Position numbers and translations under genes: made by a program. Positions 16,443 to 26,007 of a DNA stretch of 64,000 bases are shown piece after piece. The notes below the pieces were generated by a model. The model was not told the DNA's origin. It did not search any database and was given only the letters and a program-made list of their open reading frames with translations. Location of the stretch: the NCBI RefSeq assembly GCF_013408245.1, contig NZ_JACBYS010000003.1, forward strand, positions 1 through 64,000. The letters run 5' to 3'. The stretch comes from Duganella sp. 1224. Lineage in GTDB: Bacteria > Pseudomonadota > Gammaproteobacteria > Burkholderiales > Burkholderiaceae_D. Positions within the stretch are counted from its first letter, which is position 1, and the number at the start of each line of letters is the position of its first letter.

Positions 16443-17564
16443 TCAGTCTTTCTTGTTGCGCGAACGCTTGTATGCGGCCAGCAGCGCCAGCGGATGGTAG
16501 CGGTGGTTCAGGTTGAGCCGCCAGGCGAACAGGCCAAACACCACCAGCAGCGCCGCCAGGTGCAGCGGCCACCACGACAGCGCGAAGCTGCCCTTGCCCT
16601 GCTTGACGCTGGCCTCCACCAGCTTGACGAAGTTGTTATAGCTGAAGAACACCAGCAGCGCGATGATCAGGTTGGCCGAGCTGCCGGCGCGCGGGTTGAC
16701 GAAACCCAGCGGCACCGCCAGCAAGATCAGCACCAGGCAGGTCAGCGGCTGGGCGATGCGCCACAGCAGCTCGGCGCGCGCCACGCTGCCCTCGTGCTGC
16801 AGCAGCTCCATGGTCGGCATGGCCACCGCCTCGTGGTCGGACTCCAGGTCTTGCGTCTGCTGCGTCACGCGCATGCTGTAGCTGTCGAACTCCATGGTCT
16901 GGAAGTCCGCCTGGCCCGGCGTGCCCTGGTAACGGCGGCCGTTCTTCAGCACCAGATAGCGCTCGCCCTTGGGGCCGGTGTTGACCACGCCCTCGCGCGC
17001 GACGATGACAGCGTCGCCGCGCGCATCGGTGGTGTTGACGAACACGTTCTGCACCACCGCCGACTTGCCGGCCACGCCTTCGACGAAGAAGATGCGGTTG
17101 GCGGCGGCCGATTCCTTGAACTGGCCGGGCGAGACTTTTTGCAGATCCTCGCGCTTCTCGAAGCGCTCCACGTACTCCATGCTTTTCTGCTTGGCCCACG
17201 GGGTGGCGATGAAACTCAGGCCGGCGGTGATCAGCACCAGCGGCAGGCCAAAAGTCAGCACCGGGCGCACCCAGCGCGCCAGGCTCAGTCCCGAGGCAAA
17301 CCACACCACCATTTCGGAATCGCGGTAGGTCCGCGTGACCACCATCAGCACCGAAATAAAACTGGTGAGGATGACGAGAGTTGGCAGATAATTCAGCACG
17401 GCGAAAGCGATCAGCGCGACCACGTCACCCGAAGCGGCCTTGCCGCCGGCGGCTTTGCCGAGGACCCCGATCAGGGTCCAGGTGACGCTAATGCTGAACA
17501 ACACAGTGAAGGTGGCCCCGGCGGCACTGGCCATTTCACGTCGTAGGGCGCGTTGAAAGATCAT
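16443..17564 (-). CDS. lptF: LPS export ABC transporter permease LptF
   Basis: Second inner-membrane permease of the LptB2FG exporter. The protein has 373 residues. The N-terminus [24 protein letters not shown] and the coupling-helix region [34 protein letters not shown] are characteristic. A periplasmic jellyroll domain (about 115-265) precedes the C-terminal membrane bundle ([29 protein letters not shown]). It is the first gene of the lptF-lptG-cbiX transcript. It is divergent from pepA across 85 bp, an arrangement common in beta- and gammaproteobacteria. Confidence 0.95.
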   Translation of the reverse strand: MIFQRALRREMASAAGATFTVLFSISVTWTLIGVLGKAAGGKAASGDVVALIAFAVLNYLPTLVILTSFISVLMVVTRTYRDSEMVVWFASGLSLARWVRPVLTFGLPLVLITAGLSFIATPWAKQKSMEYVERFEKREDLQKVSPGQFKESAAANRIFFVEGVAGKSAVVQNVFVNTTDARGDAVIVAREGVVNTGPKGERYLVLKNGRRYQGTPGQADFQTMEFDSYSMRVTQQTQDLESDHEAVAMPTMELLQHEGSVARAELLWRIAQPLTCLVLILLAVPLGFVNPRAGSSANLIIALLVFFSYNNFVKLVEASVKQGKGSFALSWWPLHLAALLVVFGLFAWRLNLNHRYHPLALLAAYKRSRNKKD

Positions 17565-17649
17565 TGAAGATTATAATTCGGTAGTTTGGCCCATATATAA
17601 GCTACATGGGACCACAAGTTTTAAGTACGTACACGACACGGAGAATCAA

Positions 17650-19143
17650 ATGGACTTTAGCATAAAAGCATTCGACACAAAAAACACCATCGCTACGGCC
17701 AAAGCCGGCGTCATCGCCGTCGCGGTCTTCGAGAACAAAAAGCTGTCGCAGGCTGCCAAGGCGCTGGACGGCGCCGGTGAAATCACGGCTGCGCTCAAGT
17801 CCGGCGACATCACCGGCAAGGCCGGCACCACCCTGCTGCTGCGCGGCGTCAAGGGCGCCAGCGCCGAGCGCGTACTGCTGGTGGGCCTGGGCAGCGACGA
17901 AGCCGTCAGCGAGAAAAGCTTTGCCGGCGGCGTGACCGCGGCGCTGAAGGTGTTCTCCACCCTGGGCGCGAGCGACGCTATTATCGCATTGCCGGCCACC
18001 GAAGTGAAAGAGCGCGACGTCAATTGGGCCATCCGCTGCATCGTGCAGAGCGCCCACGAATCGGTGTTCCGCACCGATGGCCAGAAGAGCAAGAAGGACC
18101 CGGCACCGGCCGGCGTCAGGAAGATCGCCCTGGCCGTGCCGAACAACGCCGCCACCAAGATCGCGCTGGCGCAAGCCATCGCCATCGCCAACGGCATGGA
18201 CCTGACCAAGGAACTGGGCAACACCTCGGCCAACGTCTGCACCCCGACCCACCTGGCCAACGTCGCCAAGAAACTGGGCAAGGACTACAAGTTCGACGTC
18301 GAAGTGCTGGACCGCAAACAGCTGGAAGCGCTGAAGATGAACAGCTTCCTGTCGGTCACCAACGGCAGCGAGCAGCCGCCGAAGTTCATCATCATCAAGC
18401 ACATGGGCGGCAAGCCGAAGGACGCGCCGGTGGTACTGGTCGGTAAAGGCATCACCTTCGACACCGGCGGCATCTCGCTCAAGCCGGGTCCGGGCATGGA
18501 CGAGATGAAGTACGACATGGGCGGCGCCGCCTCGGTGCTGGGCACCTTCCGCGCCATCGGCGAGATGAACCTGAAGCTGAACGTGATCGGCGTGATCGCC
18601 TCGTGCGAGAACATGCCGTCCGGCCGCGCCACCAAGCCAGGCGACATCGTCACCTCGATGAACGGCCTGACCATCGAGATCCTGAACACCGACGCCGAAG
18701 GCCGCCTGATTCTGTGCGACGCCCTGACCTACGCCGAGCGCTTCAACCCGGCCGCGGTGATCGACATCGCCACGCTGACCGGCGCCTGCATCGTCGCCCT
18801 GGGCCACCACAAGAGCGGCCTGTTCACCCGCGACGACGAGGCCCACAACAAGCTGGCCGACGAGATCATGGCCGCCGGCAAAGCCGCCAGCGACACCGCA
18901 TGGCGCCTGCCGATCGGCGAGGAGTACAACGAGCAGCTGAAGTCCAACTTCGCCGACCTGGCCAACATCGGCACGCCGGGCGGCGCCTCGTGCACGGCGG
19001 CCGCGTTCCTGGAAAACTTCACCCGCAAGTACACCTGGGCACACCTGGACATCGCCGGCACCGCGTGGAAATCGGGCGGCAACAAGGGCGCGACCGGCCG
19101 TCCGGTGCCGCTGCTGTCGAACTTCCTGATCAATCGCGCCTAA
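17650..19143 (+). CDS. pepA: Leucyl aminopeptidase (M17 family)
   Basis: Hexameric cytosolic zinc/manganese aminopeptidase that removes N-terminal residues from peptides; in some bacteria it also binds DNA in recombination and regulation. The protein has 497 residues. The catalytic domain carries [16 protein letters not shown] (metal-binding Lys/Asp) and the family signature [14 protein letters not shown]. The active-site end contains [18 protein letters not shown] and HLDIAGTAW. The start ATG at 17650 follows GGAGAA. The intergenic gap upstream contains an imperfect inverted repeat (CCCAT...ATGGG at about 17590-17610), which could overlap both divergent promoters. Confidence 0.96.
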   Translation: MDFSIKAFDTKNTIATAKAGVIAVAVFENKKLSQAAKALDGAGEITAALKSGDITGKAGTTLLLRGVKGASAERVLLVGLGSDEAVSEKSFAGGVTAALKVFSTLGASDAIIALPATEVKERDVNWAIRCIVQSAHESVFRTDGQKSKKDPAPAGVRKIALAVPNNAATKIALAQAIAIANGMDLTKELGNTSANVCTPTHLANVAKKLGKDYKFDVEVLDRKQLEALKMNSFLSVTNGSEQPPKFIIIKHMGGKPKDAPVVLVGKGITFDTGGISLKPGPGMDEMKYDMGGAASVLGTFRAIGEMNLKLNVIGVIASCENMPSGRATKPGDIVTSMNGLTIEILNTDAEGRLILCDALTYAERFNPAAVIDIATLTGACIVALGHHKSGLFTRDDEAHNKLADEIMAAGKAASDTAWRLPIGEEYNEQLKSNFADLANIGTPGGASCTAAAFLENFTRKYTWAHLDIAGTAWKSGGNKGATGRPVPLLSNFLINRA

Positions 19144-19151
19144 GCGCGCGG

Positions 19152-19592
19152 TCAGAACAGGGTCACGCCGGGCGCCGGCGGCGGCCCTTCTTCCTTCTCC
19201 TGGGCCGGGCGCATGACCACCGTCAGTATCGACGGGTAGTCGTAGCCCGCGCCCGTATTGCGGTCCACATACAGGCCGACGCCGGCCGTCAGCACCAGGT
19301 TGCCCCAGATATTGGCGTCCGCCCTGGAATCGACCTTCTCGTAAGCCCAGCCCTTGCCGCTCTTTTCGCAGTCGATGCGCAGCGGGCCGGCGCTCTTGCG
19401 CAGCGTCACGCGCGCCGGCGTGGTGACGAACCATTTGCCCATGTCGTTGTACAGCACGCAGCCGACCCCGGCGATCTCGCGGTGATCGAGCACGGTTTGC
19501 ACCAGCACATTCTGGTCGGTGGATTCGGTCAGGGAAGCGCAGCCCGCCAGTGAGGCGAACAACGCAACCGCTGCAGCGGGGCGGAGATACAT
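19152..19592 (-). CDS. Putative lipoprotein of unknown function
   Basis: Protein of 146 residues from the ATG at 19592. This start is chosen because it gives a lipoprotein signal (YLRPAAAVALFASLAGCAS) with the lipobox LAGC and Cys18 as the lipidated residue. Longer in-frame starts to 19679 would bury the signal. The mature part includes a possible disulfide pair (GVGCVLYNDMGKWFVTTPARVTLRKSAGPLRIDC), then a hydrophobic Gly-rich stretch (NLVLTAGVGLYVDRNTGAGYDYPSILTVVM). This layout, in which peptides are modified or presented near a membrane-associated glycine-rich region, is common in small envelope lipoproteins. I cannot assign a function. It is convergent with pepA, 8 bp apart. Confidence 0.72.
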   Translation of the reverse strand: MYLRPAAAVALFASLAGCASLTESTDQNVLVQTVLDHREIAGVGCVLYNDMGKWFVTTPARVTLRKSAGPLRIDCEKSGKGWAYEKVDSRADANIWGNLVLTAGVGLYVDRNTGAGYDYPSILTVVMRPAQEKEEGPPPAPGVTLF

Positions 19593-19700
19593 GGTCTGTC
19601 TCGGGAATAGCGATGCAGACGAGTGTACCAGCCCGCAGGCGGTTTTAGTCAGTGGATCAGGCGGCGTAAAGCCTTGCACTTTACGCCTTCGCCGGGCGCC

Positions 19701-20117
19701 TCAGGCGTTGTGGCGGTCCGCCGTCTTCTCGGCGCTGGCCAGCGGCGCGGCAGCCTGTTCCTGCTGCTTCTGCTTCAGGCCCTGCACCACTTTCAGGATG
19801 TCGTCCATGCCGCGCTCGCCGCCCAGCGACGAAAAGGCATCCAGCACCTCGTTCAGCACCTGGTTGCGCACGGCCGCTTCGTCAGGGTTGATCGCTGGCG
19901 GACGTTGCACGGCGGCGACGGCGCGCTTCTCGGCGGCAGCAGCCTCCTTCTGTGCGGCGGTCTTGCGGCCGCCCGGCGGTTTGCCATGTTCCAGCGCCGC
20001 TTGCCAGATTACCCAGCGGCGTTGCGTTTCGAAGACCAGATATTCGTCTGGCTTGTCTTCACGACGGCGTACGATATGGCCATCGCGCTGTGCCCATGCC
20101 TCAAATGCAGATCGCAT
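19701..20117 (-). CDS. Hypothetical cytosolic protein, coiled-coil/Ala-rich
   Basis: Unrecognised protein of 138 residues. The start at 20117 is preferred because AAGGA lies 7 bp upstream; an earlier in-frame ATG at 20150 has none. Residues 1-45 look like a small folded unit (SAFEAWAQRDGHIVRRREDKPDEYLVFETQRRWVIWQAALEHG), a layout seen in phage-like or conserved hypothetical proteins that describe a fragment of a gene product. The middle is Ala/Lys/Glu-rich, and the C-terminal half is helical (LNEVLDAFSSLGGERGMDDILKVVQGLKQKQQEQ). It has no signal peptide. It is separated from the lipoprotein gene by 108 bp on the same strand, so cotranscription is possible. Confidence 0.65.
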   Translation of the reverse strand: MRSAFEAWAQRDGHIVRRREDKPDEYLVFETQRRWVIWQAALEHGKPPGGRKTAAQKEAAAAEKRAVAAVQRPPAINPDEAAVRNQVLNEVLDAFSSLGGERGMDDILKVVQGLKQKQQEQAAAPLASAEKTADRHNA

Positions 20118-20517
20118 TTTTTCATTCCTTTGCAAACGCGCTAAGCGCAATTCACTATAAAAACCACAAGTAATTTCCGTATGGTATCACTTATTGCGCC
20201 ATCACAACACAAAAAGATGCCTGAATTACGCTGTCTTAGTTGCTAAACGGAAACACAAGTTTTCCACTCAATTTGTACTAGTATATTTCTATTTTGCTTA
20301 CTTTGTCTTGCTTTCCAGTTCTATTCTGACAACAACGAGACAGTATTGGCAATTTTTTTTTGATTTCACACATTTCGCAACATTTTAGGCCCTCCCGCAT
20401 GAAATAAGGAAGGGCTTTTCATGTTTTTTCATACAACTTTACAACCTAACAACTTATCTGTTAAATCCGGATACTGTAAGATGCAAGCCACTCGACCTTA
20501 CCAGAAAGCACGATCAC
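20118..20517. other. AT-rich intergenic island upstream of xthA
   Basis: About 400 bp without a convincing gene, strikingly AT-rich compared with the flanking coding DNA (long T and A runs, especially 20225-20390). A 64-codon frame on the plus strand (20194-20388, TTG start, no ribosome site) could encode one hydrophobic segment (FVLVYFYFAYFVLLSSSIL). It stops immediately before a terminator-like hairpin. The xthA promoter presumably lies in the last 90 bp. I treat the frame as unsupported, but the region as a candidate small-RNA locus. Confidence 0.5.
20389..20419 (+). terminator. Candidate terminator with no obvious upstream gene
   Basis: GCCCTCC pairs with GGAAGGGC (one bulged A) across a 12-nt loop, followed by TTTTC on the plus strand. 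The nearest annotated plus-strand gene upstream is pepA, more than 1.2 kb away. The hairpin may therefore end a short transcript that starts in the AT-rich island. Confidence 0.5.
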
Positions 20518-21282
20518 ATGAAATTAGCCACTTGGAATGTTAACTCTTTGAACGTAAGACTGCCGCACGTTATGAAATGGCTAGAGGAAAACCCCACCGA
20601 TGTGCTAGCTATTCAAGAAACAAAATTAACGGACGACAAGTTTCCACTGGCAGAACTGGAAGCGGCCGGCTATCACGTGGCCTACACCGGCCAGAAAACG
20701 TATAACGGCGTGGCCATCATTTCGCGCCAGCCGATCCACGATATCGTCAAGAACAATCCCCAATTCGACGATCCGCAGCAGCGCATCATCGCCGGCACCA
20801 TCGACGGCGTGCGCGTGGTGTGCGCCTATGTGCCCAATGGCCAGGCGCTCGGCTCGGACAAATTCGACTACAAGATGGCGTGGCTGAACGCCTTCCACGA
20901 CTGGATCCAGGAACAGGCGGCGGCCTACCCGCAACTGGCGGTGGTGGGCGACTACAACATCGCGCCGGAAGACCGCGACGTGCATGACCCGGCCGCGTGG
21001 GAAGGCATGGTTCATGTGTCGCCGCAGGAGCGCGCGCAGCTCAAGCGCCTGCTGGACATCGGCCTGACCGACGCCTTCCGCATGTTCGAGCAACCGGACA
21101 AGTCGTTCAGCTGGTGGGATTACCGCGGCCTGGGCTTCCGCCTGAACAAGGGCTTGCGCATCGACCACCTGCTGCTGTCGGACGCGCTCAAGCAGCGCTG
21201 CACCGCCTGCGTCATCGACCGCGTGCCGCGCAAATGGGAGCAGCCGTCCGACCACACGCCGGTGGTGGCCACCTTCAGCTAA
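20518..21282 (+). CDS. xthA: Exodeoxyribonuclease III
   Basis: AP endonuclease and 3'-5' exonuclease of base excision repair, of the exonuclease/endonuclease/phosphatase superfamily. The protein has 254 residues. Motifs in order are TWNVNSLNVRLPHV, the metal-binding Glu in AIQETKLTD, AYVPNGQALGSDKFDYKM, the catalytic GDYNIAPEDRDVHDP, SWWDYRGLGFRLNKGLRIDHLLL, and the closing catalytic His in SDHTPVVATF. All are intact. The stop overlaps the stop of the convergent GGDEF-EAL gene by 4 bp, so the two transcripts must overlap at their ends. The ATG at 20518 gives the canonical N-terminus MKLATWNVNS. Confidence 0.95.
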   Translation: MKLATWNVNSLNVRLPHVMKWLEENPTDVLAIQETKLTDDKFPLAELEAAGYHVAYTGQKTYNGVAIISRQPIHDIVKNNPQFDDPQQRIIAGTIDGVRVVCAYVPNGQALGSDKFDYKMAWLNAFHDWIQEQAAAYPQLAVVGDYNIAPEDRDVHDPAAWEGMVHVSPQERAQLKRLLDIGLTDAFRMFEQPDKSFSWWDYRGLGFRLNKGLRIDHLLLSDALKQRCTACVIDRVPRKWEQPSDHTPVVATFS

Positions 21283-23888
21283 CAGCGCGGCAGCAGCAGC
21301 TGGGCGGTGGCATGCGGCACCGGCTGCGAGAACAGGTAGCCCTGGGCGAACTGGCAGCCATGCCGCTGCAGCAGCGCGTACTGCCCCTCCGTCTCCACGC
21401 CCTCCGCCACCACCGACAGCTGCAGGCTGTCCGACAGCGCGATGATCGCGGCCACGATGGCGCGGTCTTCGGCGCTCTGCTCCAGGTCCTTGATGAAGGC
21501 GCGGTCGATCTTGATCTTCTTCACCGGGAAGCGCTTCAGGTAAGCCAGCGACGAATAGCCGGTGCCAAAATCGTCGATCGACAGGCGGATGCCCATGGCG
21601 TTGATGTGACCGAGGATTTCCAGCGTCTGTTCGCCGTGCTGCATCAGCGCCGTCTCGGTGATTTCGAATTCGATCATGGACGGCGCGATGCCGGTGTCCT
21701 CCAGTATCGCCCGCACCGAGGCCAGCAGCCCGCGATGCATGAACTGGCGCGGCGACAGGTTGACCGCCAGCGGCACCGGCACCATGCCCTGCCGCTGCCA
21801 CAGCATGATCTGCTCGCAGGCCTGGCGTATCACCCATTCGCCCACCGGCACGATCATGCCGTTTTCCTCGATGATGGGAATGAACTGGTCGGGCGTCACC
21901 AGCTCGCCCTCGGTGCCGCCGCGCCGCCAGCGCAGCAGCACCTCCATCGCGTGCAACCGGCGCGTGCCGATGTCCATGATGGGCTGGAAGTACAACTCGA
22001 ACTCATTGGCGGCCAGCGCCCCGCGCAGGCTGGACTCCAGCTCGAAGTGGCGCGCCGCCGTCTGGTTCATCACCTCTTTGAAGAACTGGTGGTTGTTACG
22101 GCCGCTGGCCTTGGCGTGGTACATGGCGCTGTCGGCGTTGCGCATCAGCGCCTCGACGTCGCCGCCATCGTCCGGATACATGCTGATGCCGATCGACGGC
22201 GTGATGTGCAGATTGCGGCCCTCCAGCGGAAAGCCTTCGGACAGCGCCTCGATGATCTTCTCGGCCACCTGCCCCGCTTCGTCCGGCAGACGGATGCCCG
22301 GCACCAGCACCACGAATTCGTCGCCGCCCAGGCGGGCCACGGTATCGCTGGCGCGCACCGCGCGGCATAGGCGGCTGGCCACTTCCTTCAGCAACTGGTC
22401 GCCGGTCATGTGGCCAAGCGAATCGTTGATGGTCTTGAAACGATCGAGATCGATGAACATCACCGCCAGCTTGCGGTCGAAACGCTGCGCCGCCAGCATG
22501 GCGCGGTCCAGGCGGTCCGACAGCAAGGCGCGGTTGGGCAGGCCGGTCAGGCTGTCGTGATACGCCATGTGGTGCACCCGCGCCTCCACCTGGCGGCGCT
22601 CGACGATTTCGGCCTGCAGCAGCGCGTTGGCGCCGGCCAGTTCGGCGGTGCGCTCCTGCACCCGCAGTTCCAGCTCGTCGCGCGCGCGGGCCACCGCCTC
22701 CGCCGCCTCGCGCCGCGCGGTGATGTCGTCCACCAGCCATACCGAGCGGCCGCTGTTGTGCGCCAGGTCGAACGGCCGGCCGGACAGCCGTGCCCAGAAG
22801 GTGCTGCCGTCCTTGCGCACCAGCTCATACTCGGAGACGTTGACCTGGCCGTTCTGGAAGTCGCGCACGGTGGCGGCGCGCGCGTGCTCCCATGCGTCCT
22901 TGTCGGCGTAGAAGGCCTGCACGCTGAGATGGTTCATCTCGCCCGGCGCATAGCCGAACAACTCTTCCATCTTGCGGTTGCAGCGCAGGTTGCGGCCGTT
23001 CTCCACCACCGAGATGCCCAGCACCGCGCTGTCCAGAATCGCCTGGTTCTCCAGCAGCGCGTTGCGCAGCGCCTCCTCGGCGCGCTTTTGCTCGGTGCGG
23101 TCTTCGATCACCCAGATCGTACCCTGCGACGGATCTTCCGGGTTGACCACGTAGCCGATCAGCTGCGCCCACAGCGTGGAGCCGTCGGCGCGCTGCATTT
23201 CCATCTCGGTCTGGAACGGCTTGCCGATGGAGAGAAAAGGAAAGGCCTCGGCGCCCAGCTTGTCATACGCTTCCTGCGACGGATACAGCGCGCGCCCCTG
23301 CACGCCGAGGCCGGACTTGTCGTCGTAGCCAAACATCTCGGCAAAGCCGCGGTTGTAGCGGGTGATGACGCGGTTCTTGGTGAACAGGATGCTCATCGAG
23401 GCATTGGTCATGATGGCCTCGACCTCCATCTGCGTCTGCAGCGTGTCCGTCACGTCTTCCAGGATCCAGATGGTGCCGCCACCGCGATGCTCGGTGTCCA
23501 CGGCGTTGGCGCGCACGCGGCACCAGAACAAGCTGCCGTCCTTGCGCTTGAAACGCCAGGCCGGCTTTTCAAATGGCTGCCCGGCGCCGAGCAGCGGCGT
23601 CGCCTCGCGGCCAAACGCTGCATAGTTTTCCAGCGACTCGAAAACGACCGAGGAATGCAGCCCTTCCATCTCGCCCGGCGCGTAGCCGAACATCTCCGCC
23701 ATGCGCGCGTTACAGCGCATCATGATCTGCGATTTGCTGAACAGGATACCGACCGAGGCGTTATCGAAAATGGCCTTCTGCTCCAGCAGCATGCGGCGCA
23801 GTTGTTCTTCGCGCTGGGCGCGCAGGTCGTCGGTAGCATCGGAGAGCATAGTTGGCAGATCATAAACCACATTCCCGCCGATCGCCAT
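21279..23888 (-). CDS. PAS-PAS-PAS-GGDEF-EAL cyclic-di-GMP signalling protein
   Basis: Probably makes and/or degrades cyclic di-GMP in response to signals read by three PAS domains. Numbered from the ATG at 23888 (869 residues), three PAS/PAC units cover roughly 38-390. A coiled coil (RARDELELRVQERTAEL) links them to the GGDEF domain, where GGDEF at 521-525 is intact. The EAL domain begins near 630 with the variant EVL at 649-651 and keeps DDFGTGYSSLAYL and the later KIDRAFIKDL. Both activities therefore look possible. There is no membrane segment, so the sensors are cytosolic. Start choice is uncertain: ATGs at 23888 and 23849 both lack a clear ribosome site. A TTG at 23921 would overlap the upstream terminator. 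Confidence 0.9.
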   Translation of the reverse strand: MAIGGNVVYDLPTMLSDATDDLRAQREEQLRRMLLEQKAIFDNASVGILFSKSQIMMRCNARMAEMFGYAPGEMEGLHSSVVFESLENYAAFGREATPLLGAGQPFEKPAWRFKRKDGSLFWCRVRANAVDTEHRGGGTIWILEDVTDTLQTQMEVEAIMTNASMSILFTKNRVITRYNRGFAEMFGYDDKSGLGVQGRALYPSQEAYDKLGAEAFPFLSIGKPFQTEMEMQRADGSTLWAQLIGYVVNPEDPSQGTIWVIEDRTEQKRAEEALRNALLENQAILDSAVLGISVVENGRNLRCNRKMEELFGYAPGEMNHLSVQAFYADKDAWEHARAATVRDFQNGQVNVSEYELVRKDGSTFWARLSGRPFDLAHNSGRSVWLVDDITARREAAEAVARARDELELRVQERTAELAGANALLQAEIVERRQVEARVHHMAYHDSLTGLPNRALLSDRLDRAMLAAQRFDRKLAVMFIDLDRFKTINDSLGHMTGDQLLKEVASRLCRAVRASDTVARLGGDEFVVLVPGIRLPDEAGQVAEKIIEALSEGFPLEGRNLHITPSIGISMYPDDGGDVEALMRNADSAMYHAKASGRNNHQFFKEVMNQTAARHFELESSLRGALAANEFELYFQPIMDIGTRRLHAMEVLLRWRRGGTEGELVTPDQFIPIIEENGMIVPVGEWVIRQACEQIMLWQRQGMVPVPLAVNLSPRQFMHRGLLASVRAILEDTGIAPSMIEFEITETALMQHGEQTLEILGHINAMGIRLSIDDFGTGYSSLAYLKRFPVKKIKIDRAFIKDLEQSAEDRAIVAAIIALSDSLQLSVVAEGVETEGQYALLQRHGCQFAQGYLFSQPVPHATAQLLLPRC

Positions 23889-23910
23889 GAAAGTACTTGT
23901 GCCGTGCGCC

Positions 23911-23942
23911 CAAAACGACAATGCCCGGACAGGCCGGGCATT
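23911..23942 (-). terminator. Rho-independent terminator behind actP
   Basis: AATGCCCGG/CCGGGCATT with a 5-nt loop (23920-23942) lies 26 bp past the actP stop. On the minus strand it is followed by TGTCGTTTTG. It separates the prp-actP transcript from the cyclic-di-GMP gene. Confidence 0.75.
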
Positions 23943-23968
23943 GTCTAGACTACAAGATGGTTTTTAAA

Positions 23969-25630
23969 TCAATGCGCGGTGGCGCCGGCGGCGCCGATGC
24001 CGGTTTCGGAACGCATTTGCTGCGCCTCGAAGCCCGCGCGGTCGATGCGCGCACGTTCGCTGTTATCCAGCAGCGAGAAGATCCAGATGCCCAGGAAACC
24101 AGCCGGCATCGAGAAGATGGCCGGCGAGGCGTACGGGAACAGTTCATGCGCGTTGCCCAGCACATCCACCCACACGGACTTGGACAGCACGGTCATCACC
24201 AGCGCCAGCGTCAGGCCGATAAAGCCGCCGATGGTGGCGCCACGCGTGGTGCAGCCCTTCCACAGCACCGACATGAACAGCACCGGGAAGTTGGCCGACG
24301 CCGCGATGGCGAAGGCCAGCGACACCATGAAGGCGATGTTCTGCTTCTCGAAGGCGATGCCCAGCACCACGGCGATGATGCCCAGCGCGATGGTGGTGAT
24401 CTTCGACACTTTCAGTTCGCTGGCGCCGCTGGCCTTGCCCTTGGCGATGACGGTGGCGTACAGGTCATGCGATACGGCCGAGGCGCCGGACAGCGTCAGG
24501 CCCGCAACCACGGCCAGGATGGTGGCAAAGGCCACGGCCGAGATGAAGCCCAGGAAGACGTTGCCGCCCACGGCTTTGGCCAGGTGCACCGCCGCCATGT
24601 TGTTACCGCCCAGGAGCTTGCCCGCCGCGTCCTTGAACTCGGGGTTGGTGCTCACCAGGACAATGGCGCCAAAGCCGATGATGAAGGTCAGGATATAGAA
24701 GTAAGCGATCCAGGTGGTGGCCCAGAACACCGACTTGCGCGCTTCCTTCGCGCTTGGCACGGTGAAGAAGCGCATCAGGATGTGCGGCAGGCCGGCGGTG
24801 CCGAACATCAGCGCCATGCCGAACGAAATCGCGGAGACAGGGTCCTTGATGAAGGTGCCGGGGCCCATGATGGCGTCCTTCTTGGCGTGCACTTCCACCG
24901 ACTTGGCAAACAGCGCCTCGGGGCTGAAGTTAAACTGCGCCAGCACGGCGATCGCCATGAAGCTGGCGCCGCCCAGCAGCATCACGGCCTTGATGATCTG
25001 CACCCAGGTGGTGGCGGTCATGCCGCCAAACAGCACGTAGATCATCATCAGCGTACCGACCAGCACCACGGCGATCCAGTATTCCAGGCCAAACAGCAGC
25101 TTGATCAACTGGCCCGCGCCCACCATCTGCGCGATCAGGTAGAAGGCTACCACCACCAGCGTGCCGGAGGCCGAGAAGATGCGGATCGGCGCCTGCTTGA
25201 AGCGGTACGCCGCCACGTCGGCAAAGGTGAAGCGGCCCAGGTTGCGCAGGCGCTCGGCCATCAGGAAGGTGATGACCGGCCAGCCAACCAGGAAGCCGAT
25301 GGCGTAGATCAGGCCATCGTAACCGTTCAGGAATACCGAGGCGGAAATGCCGAGGAAGGATGCCGCCGACATGAAGTCGCCGGCGATCGCCAGGCCGTTC
25401 TGGAAGCCGGTGATGCCGCCGCCGGCGGTGTAGAAGTCGGAAGCGGAGCGGGTCTTCTTGGCCGCCCACTTGGTGATGTACAGCGTGAACAGCACGAACA
25501 CCGCGAACATGATGATCGCGGTCCAGTTGGTGGGCTGGCGCTCGGCCTGGCCCAGGTCACCGCCGGCGGCCAGCGCGGCGCCGCATGCTGCCAGCAGGGC
25601 TGGCGCCATCAGACGTTTCAGGATGCTCAT
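23969..25630 (-). CDS. actP: Cation/acetate symporter, sodium:solute symporter family
   Basis: Inner-membrane symporter that takes up acetate, and in relatives glycolate and probably other short monocarboxylates, with sodium or protons. The protein has 553 residues with a signal-like N-terminus ([13 protein letters not shown]) and about 13 membrane segments. Family blocks include [43 protein letters not shown] and [26 protein letters not shown]. It overlaps the small DUF485 gene by 4 bp, the usual yjcH-actP pair. Here the pair follows prpE rather than acs, so propionate may be a substrate in this organism (inference). Confidence 0.94.
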   Translation of the reverse strand: MSILKRLMAPALLAACGAALAAGGDLGQAERQPTNWTAIIMFAVFVLFTLYITKWAAKKTRSASDFYTAGGGITGFQNGLAIAGDFMSAASFLGISASVFLNGYDGLIYAIGFLVGWPVITFLMAERLRNLGRFTFADVAAYRFKQAPIRIFSASGTLVVVAFYLIAQMVGAGQLIKLLFGLEYWIAVVLVGTLMMIYVLFGGMTATTWVQIIKAVMLLGGASFMAIAVLAQFNFSPEALFAKSVEVHAKKDAIMGPGTFIKDPVSAISFGMALMFGTAGLPHILMRFFTVPSAKEARKSVFWATTWIAYFYILTFIIGFGAIVLVSTNPEFKDAAGKLLGGNNMAAVHLAKAVGGNVFLGFISAVAFATILAVVAGLTLSGASAVSHDLYATVIAKGKASGASELKVSKITTIALGIIAVVLGIAFEKQNIAFMVSLAFAIAASANFPVLFMSVLWKGCTTRGATIGGFIGLTLALVMTVLSKSVWVDVLGNAHELFPYASPAIFSMPAGFLGIWIFSLLDNSERARIDRAGFEAQQMRSETGIGAAGATAH

Positions 25631-25935
25631 GCTTTCACCTTGGCGTGGATGGCTTGGGTCAGTTCATCGTATTTGCTGTTGGCGCGGCGCACGTAGACGC
25701 CGGTGATCAGCACCGTGAAGATGATCACGAACAGGCCAATCGGCATGCCCCAGGTCATGACGCCGGTGCCGGTTTTCGATGCGAGGAATTCCTTGTCGAA
25801 CGCGATCAGCAGGATGTAGCCGTAGTAGACCACCATCATGGCGGCGGTCAGCCACCAGCCAAAGCGCGAACGCGACTTGACCAGCTGGTGATAATTGGGG
25901 TCGCGTTTAAGTTGTTGAACCAAATCGTCTTGCAT
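25627..25935 (-). CDS. yjcH: DUF485 inner-membrane protein (YjcH-like)
   Basis: Small membrane protein of 102 residues that accompanies ActP in most proteobacteria; its precise role is not known. Two membrane segments are visible (about 28-48, [20 protein letters not shown], and 59-82, [23 protein letters not shown]). The conserved cytosolic N-terminal block is [25 protein letters not shown]. It starts with GGAGACACACAATG and is coupled to actP by a 4-bp overlap. A 13-bp perfect stem-loop lies about 20 bp upstream of its start. Confidence 0.92.
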   Translation of the reverse strand: MQDDLVQQLKRDPNYHQLVKSRSRFGWWLTAAMMVVYYGYILLIAFDKEFLASKTGTGVMTWGMPIGLFVIIFTVLITGVYVRRANSKYDELTQAIHAKVKA

Positions 25936-25954
25936 TGTGTGTCTCCGTTATCGA

Positions 25955-25993
25955 TGCTCTTCTATTCGAGCTTATACACAGAATAGAAGAGCA
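25955..25993 (-). promoter_or_regulatory. Long perfect stem-loop between prpE and yjcH
   Basis: TGCTCTTCTATTC (25955-25967) and GAATAGAAGAGCA (25981-25993) form a perfect 13-bp stem with a 13-nt loop. No T-tract follows on either strand. It lies 20 bp before the yjcH start and 14 bp past the prpE stop, so it may be an RNA processing or stability element, or an operator. Its function is unknown. Confidence 0.7.
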
Positions 25994-26007
25994 GCCTTAC
26001 CGGTGGC

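Noticed and set aside
22410..23948. A 512-codon plus-strand frame opposite the PAS-GGDEF-EAL gene
   Set aside because: Mirror image of a real gene in GC-rich DNA; no domain, no ribosome site and composition typical of antisense frames.
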